NCBI GenBank assembly: GCA_050633545.1 | Contig: JBOEGS010000001.1 | Span: 310,001-374,000, forward strand | DNA: 64,000 bases | Direction of reading: 5' to 3' | From: Litorivita sp050633545 | GTDB lineage: Bacteria > Pseudomonadota > Alphaproteobacteria > Rhodobacterales > Rhodobacteraceae | Shown: piece by piece, positions 52,302 to 59,320 of the stretch | Layout of the letters: every line of letters starts with the position of its first letter | Numbering within the stretch: position 1 is the first letter of the stretch | Made by a program: the position numbers and the translations under genes | Notes under the pieces: generated by a model | Databases searched by the model: none | What the model was told of the DNA's origin: nothing | Seen by the model: the letters and a program-made list of their open reading frames with translations, nothing else

Positions 52302-52682
52302 TCAGCTGGCGCGCGCGTAATGTTCGACCATGGCGGCAAGATCCTCGGGCGGCGAATCCGATTGCACCAAGGCGCAGGCATTATGCACATGCCGGAAAAT
52401 CGACCCGTCGGAGAAAAAGCTGGTGTTAGTGACGAAAATCACCTGCGTCGCGGGGTGGCGGTAGGAGGCGAAATCGGCCACGGCAAAGGCGCTGCCTTCG
52501 CCCAGAACCAGATCAAGCACAATAATGTCAAACGCATGGATTTGCATGGCCGCGATGGCGTCGTGCTGCCCGTGGGCGCGATGCACCTCGGCGCCCAAAC
52601 GCTCCACATGACGCTGCCATAGCGCCGCAAGCTCCGGCTGGCTCTCGACAATGAGAACCCGCAATTGCACTGCACTCTCCAT
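52302..52682 (-). CDS. stand-alone receiver domain, partly degenerate
   Basis: About 126 residues. A CheY-like receiver with the phospho-acceptor Asp in IIVLDLVLGEGSAF. The N-terminal acidic pair is only Glu-Ser (LIVESQPEL), and the usual Lys of the last strand is Gln (ALVQSDSPP). No output domain is present. ATG 52682 has GGGAG 9 bases upstream; ATG 52718 is possible. Phospho-switch function is doubtful; partner unknown. Confidence 0.75.
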   Translation of the reverse strand: MESAVQLRVLIVESQPELAALWQRHVERLGAEVHRAHGQHDAIAAMQIHAFDIIVLDLVLGEGSAFAVADFASYRHPATQVIFVTNTSFFSDGSIFRHVHNACALVQSDSPPEDLAAMVEHYARAS

Positions 52683-52814
52683 TGCGGCTGTCTCCCTCAA
52701 AACATCCTGTTTTTCCAAGCCCGTGGCTCTCCCGATGCGCGCCCCTCACGCATTAAGAAAGATTAACCGCTTGTTACTCCCCCTTCATGCTTCGAGAATC
52801 CTAACAAATGATTA

Positions 52815-52881
52815 ATTTCGGCGGCGGGCGTTCACATCTCGGGCGGCAAGCCGCCGAGGTGCTTGCACCTTGGGCCGAAAT
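52815..52881 (+). promoter_or_regulatory. multi-stem leader RNA upstream of the DUF1636 gene
   Basis: An 8-bp closing stem (ATTTCGGC 52815-52822 with GCCGAAAT 52874-52881) encloses two hairpins. One is 52838-52858 (CTCGG.CGG...CCGCCGAG, one bulged G) and the other is 52858-52869 (GGTG-CTTG-CACC). The element ends 42 bases before the DUF1636 ATG. It is a compact three-way junction, the type of shape seen in riboswitches. No match to a known class was recognised. Confidence 0.55.
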
Positions 52882-52923
52882 CCGCTTGAACCGCTGCACG
52901 AATGGCAAAGGGAGCGGCGCGCG

Positions 52924-53298
52924 ATGACAAGCTGGATTACGATCTGTGACACCTGCAAACGCGAGGGATGGGACGCGGCGAGCGGCATCACCGATGGCGA
53001 GGCGTTGGCCGCTTTGATCGAGGCCGAGGTCGCACGGGGCGACGGTGCGGTGAAAACGCGGCGGGTGTCGTGTTTGATGGGCTGCACCCACGGATGCAAC
53101 ATCGCGGTGCAGGGCGCGGGCAAACTGGCCTATACTTTGGGCCGGTTCGCGCCGCTGGCCGAAGATGCCGCCGCCATCGTCGAATATGCCGCCAAACATG
53201 CGGCGGCAGAAAGCGGCCAAGTGCCGTTTCGCGAGTGGCCGCAAGGGGTTAAGGGGCATTTCGTGACCCGCCACCCGCCCCTGCCCGAGGCCGATTGA
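52924..53298 (+). CDS. DUF1636 family metal-binding protein
   Basis: 124 residues. Cys patterns ICDTCKR and SCLMGCTHGCNIAV suit a small metal-binding or thioredoxin-like ferredoxin fold. The gene precedes cobC and cbiB, and DUF1636 genes often lie in cobalamin loci. GGGAG lies 10 bases upstream of ATG 52924. Its stop overlaps the TTG of the next gene (TTGA). Confidence 0.8.
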   Translation: MTSWITICDTCKREGWDAASGITDGEALAALIEAEVARGDGAVKTRRVSCLMGCTHGCNIAVQGAGKLAYTLGRFAPLAEDAAAIVEYAAKHAAAESGQVPFREWPQGVKGHFVTRHPPLPEAD

Positions 53299-54395
53299 GC
53301 CATGCGCTGCGCCTCATGACGGATCGCCCCCCAAAAAACCGCCCTGCCCCGACCCCGCCTGCAGGCCCGCGCGCGCAAACCGGCAGCGCCCAGCCCAACC
53401 GCGCCCTTGCGCCGAACGATCACGGCGGCGGGATTGATGCGGCGGCGCTGCGCTTTGGCGGGGCGCGGGCCGATTGGATCGACCTGTCGACGGGGATCAA
53501 CCCTGTGCCCTACCCTGTGCCGGATTTTGCCCCCGAGGCGTGGTGCGCCCTGCCCGATGCGGGGGCGCAAGACGCGTTGGAGCAGGCCGCGCGCCAGTTT
53601 TGGCAGGTGCCCGAGGGGGCGGCGGTTCTGGCCGCACCGGGGGCGAGCGCGCTGATCGCGCGGCTTCCGGCGCTGGCGCCTGCGGGGCGCGCCCATATCC
53701 CCGCGCCGACCTATAACGAACATGCCGCCGCCTTTATCGGCGCCGGATGGCAGGTCGAGGGCGGGGCCGAGCCGCGCGGCGCGCCTGACGCCAAAATCGT
53801 GGTCCATCCCAACAATCCCACCGGACAGTTCCACGGCGCGGCTGCGCTGGACGCGCCGCTGACGGTGATCGACGAGAGCTTTTGCGACATTGCGCCCGAT
53901 CGCAGCCTGATCGCGCAGGCGGGGCGCGAGGGGCGGATCGTGCTCAAGAGTTTTGGCAAATTCTGGGGTCTGGCGGGGCTGCGCCTCGGGTTTGCCATCG
54001 GCGATCCGGCGTTGATCGGGCGGCTGGCGATGATGCTTGGCCCTTGGCCGGTGAGCGGTCCGGCGCTGGCGCTGGGGACGGCGGCGCTGCGCGACCGGAC
54101 ATGGGCGCAGCACAGCCGCATCCGGCTTAACGAGGATGCGGCGCGGCTTGATGCGCTGATGCTGGGCGCGGGGGCGCGGCTTTATGATCAGGGCGCGGCG
54201 ACGGGCGGCACATCGCTGTTCCGGCTTTATGATGTGCATAGCGCCGCCGCGTGGCAGGACCGTTTGGCGCAGCATCATATCTGGAGCCGGATTTTCCCCT
54301 ATAGCGCCCATATGCTGCGCCTCGGGCTGCCGCGCCCCGACCAATTCGCGCGGCTCGCCGCCGCTTTGAGCGCACCGCAGGAGCGCGCGCGATGA
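53295..54395 (+). CDS. cobC: threonine-phosphate decarboxylase-like cobalamin aminotransferase
   Basis: 366 residues from TTG 53295 (359 if ATG 53316 is used). PLP aminotransferase fold: IDLSTGINPVPYP at the start, HPNNPTGQF, and the PLP lysine in LKSFGKFWGLAGLRLGF. It makes (R)-1-amino-2-propanol phosphate used by CbiB. TTG overlaps the DUF1636 stop and has GAGG nearby; ATG 53316 has no ribosome site. Its stop overlaps cbiB (ATGA). Confidence 0.88.
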   Translation: MSHALRLMTDRPPKNRPAPTPPAGPRAQTGSAQPNRALAPNDHGGGIDAAALRFGGARADWIDLSTGINPVPYPVPDFAPEAWCALPDAGAQDALEQAARQFWQVPEGAAVLAAPGASALIARLPALAPAGRAHIPAPTYNEHAAAFIGAGWQVEGGAEPRGAPDAKIVVHPNNPTGQFHGAAALDAPLTVIDESFCDIAPDRSLIAQAGREGRIVLKSFGKFWGLAGLRLGFAIGDPALIGRLAMMLGPWPVSGPALALGTAALRDRTWAQHSRIRLNEDAARLDALMLGAGARLYDQGAATGGTSLFRLYDVHSAAAWQDRLAQHHIWSRIFPYSAHMLRLGLPRPDQFARLAAALSAPQERAR

Positions 54396-55324
54396 GCCAT
54401 GCCAGCGTGATGGCTCTGGCCTTGCTGCTTGACGCCGCCTTTGGCGAGCCGCGCTGGCTGTGGTCGCGCCTGCCGCATCCGGCTGTGCTGATCGGGCGGG
54501 CGATCGGCTTTCTCGACCAGCGGCTCAACCGCGAGAGCCGCAGCGCGGCGCAGCGCAAGGCTTTGGGGGGGCTCACGGTGGTGATCCTTTGCGCCGCGGC
54601 CTTGGGGATCGGGCATTTGCTGGCGGGTTTTGGCGGATTTGTCGAGGCGCTTTGCGCGGCGGTGCTTTTGGCGCAGCGCTCCTTGGCCGAGCACCTGCGC
54701 GATGTGGCGCGGGCGCTGCGCCTGTCGGCGGGCGAAGGGCGGCGCATGGTGGCGCGGATCGTCGGGCGCGATACCAAAGACATGGACGCCCCCGCCGTCG
54801 CCCGCGCCGCGATTGAATCGGGGGCCGAGAATTTCTCGGACGGGGTCTTGGCGCCGCTGTTTTGGGGCCTCGTCGGCGGGCTGCCTTTGATGCTGCTTTA
54901 TAAGGCGGTCAATACGGCGGACAGCATGATCGGATATCGCACCGCGCGCCACGGCGATTTCGGATGGGCGGCGGCGCGGTTTGACGATCTGCTCAACCTG
55001 ATCCCCGCGCGGCTCAGCGCGCTGATGATCGCGCTGTGGCACCGGCAGACCGGCCAATGGGGCGAGATCGCCGTCGAGGCGCGCGCGCACCGCTCGCCCA
55101 ATGCCGGATGGCCCGAGGCGGCGATGGCGCGGGCGCTGGGCGTGGCGCTGAGCGGGCCGCGCAGCTATCACGGAAAGATGCAAGATTTCGCCTATGTCAA
55201 CGCCGCAGGTGCGCGCGACATCGGCCCCGCGCAGATCGAGGCCGAGATCGCCGTTCTGTGGCGGATTTGGGCGATGGGTCTGGCAGCGGCGCTTGCGCTG
55301 GCCGCGCTCGGCGTGGCGGTTTAG
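54392..55324 (+). CDS. cbiB: adenosylcobinamide-phosphate synthase
   Basis: 310 residues in five or so membrane helices. LLLDAAFGEPRWLWSRLPHPAVLIG, GRDTKDMDAPAVARAAIESGAENFSDG (read in part) and NTADSMIGYR are CbiB/CobD signatures. It attaches the aminopropanol phosphate made with CobC to adenosylcobyrate. It is the last gene of the plus-strand cobalamin unit. Confidence 0.93.
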   Translation: MSHASVMALALLLDAAFGEPRWLWSRLPHPAVLIGRAIGFLDQRLNRESRSAAQRKALGGLTVVILCAAALGIGHLLAGFGGFVEALCAAVLLAQRSLAEHLRDVARALRLSAGEGRRMVARIVGRDTKDMDAPAVARAAIESGAENFSDGVLAPLFWGLVGGLPLMLLYKAVNTADSMIGYRTARHGDFGWAAARFDDLLNLIPARLSALMIALWHRQTGQWGEIAVEARAHRSPNAGWPEAAMARALGVALSGPRSYHGKMQDFAYVNAAGARDIGPAQIEAEIAVLWRIWAMGLAAALALAALGVAV

Positions 55325-55326
55325 CG

Positions 55327-55359
55327 CGATGCGGGCCTTTGCACGATGCGGGCCTTTGC
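55327..55359. repeat. 16-bp tandem direct repeat, 17-bp period
   Basis: CGATGCGGGCCTTTGC is present twice, at 55327-55342 and 55344-55359, immediately after the cbiB stop. It is probably a local duplication. Confidence 0.75.
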
Positions 55360-55486
55360 GCGGGGGCCCAAAGGTATTTGCGCATCGCCCAAAGCGCGCG
55401 GGAGGGGTGCGGATGGGGCATCACCATATCTTCGCGCAAGGGCGGGTTTCAGGGGCGGGTTTGCGGAGAAGGCCGCCGCCGTCCCC

Positions 55487-56035
55487 CTATCGACGAGCCC
55501 CGGCTTCAGAGCGGCGTGCCCGGTTATACCCCACCACAAACGTCAGCAGCACAGCGAGGGTTGTTAAAGCGGATTTAAGAACCGTGGCCGAGCTGGTGGC
55601 ATAAACCAGTGGAGCGGACACCTCCGGCCAGCGCCAAATCATGACCGCGATACCAAGGTTTTCGACATAATCGAACAAAGCGCTACCAACCGAAAAGGCA
55701 ATGCCAAAGCGGACAGGTTTTTTGTTTGGCATGCCTTGCCCAAACCAGCAGATCGTGGCGATCAAAGTCGAGCAGAGCATCAATGGATAGACTGTGTCCA
55801 AAGCGATCTGGTGACTGAGGTAATACGCCCGCCCTTGAACTCCCAACGCGTCAAGAAGCGCCGCCGCCTCTGTGGAGCCATAGCCCAAAGGACGCATGTC
55901 GAATGGGACCTGCCCTGAGACCGCTTCGATATGGGCGAGCGTGACATTGATCATCAGCACATAGATGGACGCACCTATCAGCCCCGAGCCAACCGCAACT
56001 TTTCCAATGTGTTTGGAAAACTTTCTCTTCATCAT
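55487..56035 (-). CDS. membrane protein of unknown function
   Basis: 182 residues with about four or five helices. ATG 56035 has GGAG 8 bases upstream. No family was recognised. The base composition is less GC-rich than the neighbours, as for the divergent regulator, which it probably came with. Its function may be set by that regulator. Confidence 0.65.
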   Translation of the reverse strand: MMKRKFSKHIGKVAVGSGLIGASIYVLMINVTLAHIEAVSGQVPFDMRPLGYGSTEAAALLDALGVQGRAYYLSHQIALDTVYPLMLCSTLIATICWFGQGMPNKKPVRFGIAFSVGSALFDYVENLGIAVMIWRWPEVSAPLVYATSSATVLKSALTTLAVLLTFVVGYNRARRSEAGARR

Positions 56036-56113
56036 TTTATAAACTCCTTGATCGTGCCACACATGCGCTCGGACGCGGTCACCCGCATTATCATTTGATA
56101 AGGCACGCAGAAA

Positions 56114-56686
56114 ATGGATTTACGGACGTTTCTGAAGCAGTCTCCCGACCTGTCAGATGCGGCCCTCGCGGACGATTTTGCATCTGATTGGAAGCGAAAG
56201 CGTTTGAACAAGGGCGCGCAGCTGACCCGGCAGGAACACCCCGAAACAGACGAATTCGTTCTTTTGGAAGGCTGCTTGGTGAGCAGCATTTGTGACCAAG
56301 ACGGCAAAGAAGTGAGCGTGGGGTTTTATGTGGGGCCCTGCGTTATCACGCCAAATATCGCTCGAACGCGCGGCGGTGTGTCGCTCGTGTCCATTGCGGC
56401 AACGACCGATGCCTTGCTTGCACGGATCGACAGTGACCGACTGTCAAACCGGATGATTTCATCTGAACCCATCCGAAATTGGGCCAATGGTGTTTTGCGC
56501 GACGCGCTAAGCCGGAAGGTAGATCGAGAGTGGTGCCTCGCCGCTTTGAAAGGGGCTGAGCGGCTCGCTTGGTTTCGCCAAGCATTCCCCGGCTATGAAG
56601 ACATCTTTCCCCATATGTTGATTGCATCCTTTTTAGGGATCACACCCGTCACAATGAGCCGTTTACGCGCTGGCGACCAATGCTGA
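56114..56686 (+). CDS. Crp/Fnr family transcriptional regulator
   Basis: 190 residues. The N-terminal part has a cyclic-nucleotide-binding-like beta roll (FVLLEGCLVSSICDQDGKEVSVGFYVGP), and the C-terminal helix-turn-helix has IASFLGITPVTMSRLR. The Cys residues needed for an Fnr iron-sulfur cluster are absent. It is divergent from the membrane protein gene, 78 bases apart, and is likely to control it. Confidence 0.8.
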   Translation: MDLRTFLKQSPDLSDAALADDFASDWKRKRLNKGAQLTRQEHPETDEFVLLEGCLVSSICDQDGKEVSVGFYVGPCVITPNIARTRGGVSLVSIAATTDALLARIDSDRLSNRMISSEPIRNWANGVLRDALSRKVDREWCLAALKGAERLAWFRQAFPGYEDIFPHMLIASFLGITPVTMSRLRAGDQC

Positions 56687-56914
56687 CAAAAAGCGGCCAT
56701 TCATGCGGTTTGCTGCATCGCGCAAAAGGCCTCATAGCCGACCTTCGCACCATGGGGCAGCCTCGCCCCTGCCCCAAAGCCGAGGCATATACACGCATAT
56801 CACCCCCCGCACACCCGCATGTTCGCCCTCGCCGCACGGCATCCTCCCACAAGGCTTGCCTCGCCTTGTCGCCCCGCTATGGTGCGCGCAGATTTATGGA
56901 TATTGGAAGACCCT

Positions 56915-58123
56915 ATGACGAGATTTTCGCGCGCTATCACCGCTTCTGTGAAACCCCTTGCCCTTGTGGCCGCTTTGGCGCTGCCGGTCTTGGCCCCTGC
57001 GCAGGGGGCGGCGCAATGTGGCGGCAATTTCAACGGGTTCGTCGAGGGGCTGGCGCGCGAGGCGCGGCAAATGGGCTATGACGCGGGCACGGTGTCGCGC
57101 TTCTTGTCGGGCGTGCGCCAAGACGGGGCGGTGCTCAAGGCCGACCGCGCCCAAGGCGTGTTTCAAATGGATTTCACCAGCTTCGCGCGCAGGCTGATTT
57201 CCAACAACCGCCTGCAAACCGGCCTTGCCAAGGCGCGCCAACACCAAGCGATTTTCGCCAAGATGCAGCGCGATTACGGCGTGCCTGCGGGGGTGCTTTT
57301 GGCCTTTTGGGCCTTTGAAACCGATTACGGCGCTTTTCAGGGCGATTTCAACACGCTGAACGCGCTGGTGACGCTGGCCCATGATTGCCGCCGCCCCGAC
57401 CTGTTCCGCCCGCAGATTTTCGCCGCGCTCAAGCTCTATACCACGGGCGATTTCGACCCGCGCACCACCACGGGCGCATGGGCGGGCGAAATCGGCATGG
57501 TGCAGATGTTGCCGCAGGACATTTTGGACAACGGGGTGGATGGCGACGGCGACGGGCATGTGCGGCTGAAAACCTCGGCGGCCGATGCGCTTTTGTCGGG
57601 GGCAAAGATGCTGCGCCATATGGGCTGGCAAGCGGGGCAGCCGTGGCTGCAAGAGGTGCGCCTGCCCGCCGAAATGGATTGGTCCAATGCCGGTTTGCAG
57701 ACCAAACTGACCCCTGCCCAATGGCAATCCATGGGCGTCACACCGCGCAGCGGCACTTGGGCGGCGAACCTGCCCGCGAGCCTGATCCTGCCGCAGGGGC
57801 GCAAGGGTCCGGCCTTTGTCGGCTATCCCAATTTCAACGTTTATTTCGAATGGAACCAAAGCTTTACCTATGTCCTGACCGCCGCCTATTTCGCCAACAG
57901 GCTCAGCGGCGCGCCGGTGTTTGACGCGGGCAATCCCGAAGCGGGGCTGGCAGGGGCGCAGATGAAAGCCTTGCAAACCAAGCTCGCCGCGCGCGGGCAT
58001 GACGTGGGCAAGATCGACGGGATTTTGGGCGCGGGCACACGCGCGGCAGTGCGCGCCGAGCAACAGCGCCTTGGCCTGCCTGCGGATGGATGGCCGACGG
58101 CGGCCCTGCTCGGCAAGCTGTAA
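56915..58123 (+). CDS. lytic murein transglycosylase (MltB type) with PG-binding domain
   Basis: 402 residues. A signal peptide (about 1-33) is followed by the SLT-2 domain with catalytic Glu135 in AFWAFETDYG and GEIGMVQMLPQDI, and a C-terminal peptidoglycan-binding domain with KIDGILGAGTRAAV. There is no lipobox, so it is soluble in the periplasm. GGAAG precedes ATG 56915. It cuts glycan strands with 1,6-anhydro ends. Confidence 0.92.
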   Translation: MTRFSRAITASVKPLALVAALALPVLAPAQGAAQCGGNFNGFVEGLAREARQMGYDAGTVSRFLSGVRQDGAVLKADRAQGVFQMDFTSFARRLISNNRLQTGLAKARQHQAIFAKMQRDYGVPAGVLLAFWAFETDYGAFQGDFNTLNALVTLAHDCRRPDLFRPQIFAALKLYTTGDFDPRTTTGAWAGEIGMVQMLPQDILDNGVDGDGDGHVRLKTSAADALLSGAKMLRHMGWQAGQPWLQEVRLPAEMDWSNAGLQTKLTPAQWQSMGVTPRSGTWAANLPASLILPQGRKGPAFVGYPNFNVYFEWNQSFTYVLTAAYFANRLSGAPVFDAGNPEAGLAGAQMKALQTKLAARGHDVGKIDGILGAGTRAAVRAEQQRLGLPADGWPTAALLGKL

Positions 58124-58224
58124 AACAACCTATTATCAAAGCGTTACAAAGCGGCGCGGCGGCGGCGGAGCGCCGGTATTGCCGCGCGCGCCGTGCAAAA
58201 ATCCGCCCAAGGGCGAAATTTAAT

Positions 58225-58250
58225 GGAACGCTTTGGCGGGGGGCGCCGTT
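58225..58250 (+). promoter_or_regulatory. EcfG-like promoter of the PRC-barrel gene
   Basis: GGAAC (58225-58229), a 17-base spacer, CGTT (58247-58250) match the general stress response promoter pattern of alphaproteobacteria (GGAAC-N16/17-CGTT). The start would be about 75 bases before the gene. Whether this organism has EcfG is not shown by the window. Confidence 0.45.
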
Positions 58251-58261
58251 GGTAGGGTGAC

Positions 58262-58311
58262 GCGAGAGCGCAGGTCATCGGGGCAAGCCCGATCCTCTAG
58301 AGCACTCTCGC
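58262..58311 (+). promoter_or_regulatory. two-stem leader of the PRC-barrel gene
   Basis: GCGAGAG (58262-58268) pairs with CTCTCGC (58305-58311), enclosing ATCGGG (58277-58282) paired with CCCGAT (58288-58293). It lies just after the predicted start and ends 12 bases before the AAGGAG ribosome site. Confidence 0.5.
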
Positions 58312-58334
58312 CCAACACTCGAAAGGAGCTACAC

Positions 58335-59246
58335 ATGAAGACGCTTTTGACATCGACAGCTTTGGCCCTGATCACCTTCACCCCCGCGCTCGCCGAGAGC
58401 CATATGGCCGATCCGGCGGCCAAAGCGCCAAGCGCGGCGCAAACCGCCCCCGCCCCCATGCATCACAGCCCCTTTATCGGCGATCCGGCCGAGGGCACCC
58501 ATAACGCCGCGATCATCGATTTGCGCGCCTCCGATCTGATCGGCAAGCGGATCTATACCTCCGAGGAGCAATGGGGCGATCAATCCATCAATGACGTCTC
58601 GGGCAACTGGAACGACATCGGCGAAGTCAGCGATATCGTTCTGGCCAAAGACGGCAGCAGCGAGGCCGTGCTGCTCGATATCGGCGGGTTCCTCGGCATC
58701 GGCGAGCGCACCGTCGCGGTCAAGATCGACGCGCTGGAATTTGTGCGCGATGGCGATGACGAGGGCGATTATTTCGTCGTGCTGACCGCCGACCGCGCCG
58801 CATTGGAGGCCGCGCCGGAATTTGACCAAAGCAAGATCGGCGCATGGACCAGAAGCGCCGTGATGGAGACCAAAGCAGCCAGCGCCAAGGCCAAACAAAA
58901 GGTCGCCGCCGCGCTTGATACGGCCAGCGCCAAAATGCAAACCCCGATGGAGGGTTTTGTCATGGTGGACGGCGATAAAATCACCGCCGAGCAACTGGAC
59001 GGGCAAGCGGTCTATGACAGCCACGACGAGCGGATCGGCGAGATTTCCCAAATCGCCCTGACCGATGGCGGCAAGGTCGCGCATGTGATCGTCGATGTGG
59101 GCGGGTTTTTGGGGCTGGGCGAAAAGCCCGTGGCTCTGGCCTATGACGAAATCAAATTGCAGCGCGCCAAGGACGGCGACGAATTGCGCGTGAGCGTTGG
59201 CGTGAGCAAAGAGGCGCTGGAGGCCCTGCCCGAATACGGCAGCTAA
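58335..59246 (+). CDS. exported protein with two PRC-barrel domains
   Basis: 303 residues with a signal peptide (about 1-20, ending ALAES). Two PRC-barrel domains are seen, with repeated IGEVSDIVL / IGEISQIAL and LLDIGGFLGIGERTVAV / IVDVGGFLGLGEKPVAL. AAGGAG precedes ATG 58335. Function unknown; related proteins respond to stress. It follows a possible stress promoter and a two-stem leader. Confidence 0.85.
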   Translation: MKTLLTSTALALITFTPALAESHMADPAAKAPSAAQTAPAPMHHSPFIGDPAEGTHNAAIIDLRASDLIGKRIYTSEEQWGDQSINDVSGNWNDIGEVSDIVLAKDGSSEAVLLDIGGFLGIGERTVAVKIDALEFVRDGDDEGDYFVVLTADRAALEAAPEFDQSKIGAWTRSAVMETKAASAKAKQKVAAALDTASAKMQTPMEGFVMVDGDKITAEQLDGQAVYDSHDERIGEISQIALTDGGKVAHVIVDVGGFLGLGEKPVALAYDEIKLQRAKDGDELRVSVGVSKEALEALPEYGS

Positions 59247-59268
59247 GCCGCTGCAACGCATAATACCG

Positions 59269-59305
59269 CCCCGCGCCAAATGGGTTTTGGCGCGGGGTGT
59301 TTTTG
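59269..59305 (+). terminator. terminator of the PRC-barrel gene
   Basis: CCCCGCGCCAAA (59269-59280) pairs with TTTGGCGCGGGG (59286-59297), then TGTTTTTG. It also lies at the end of the convergent smc gene. Confidence 0.88.
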
Positions 59306-59320
59306 TTTCAATCCAAAGGC

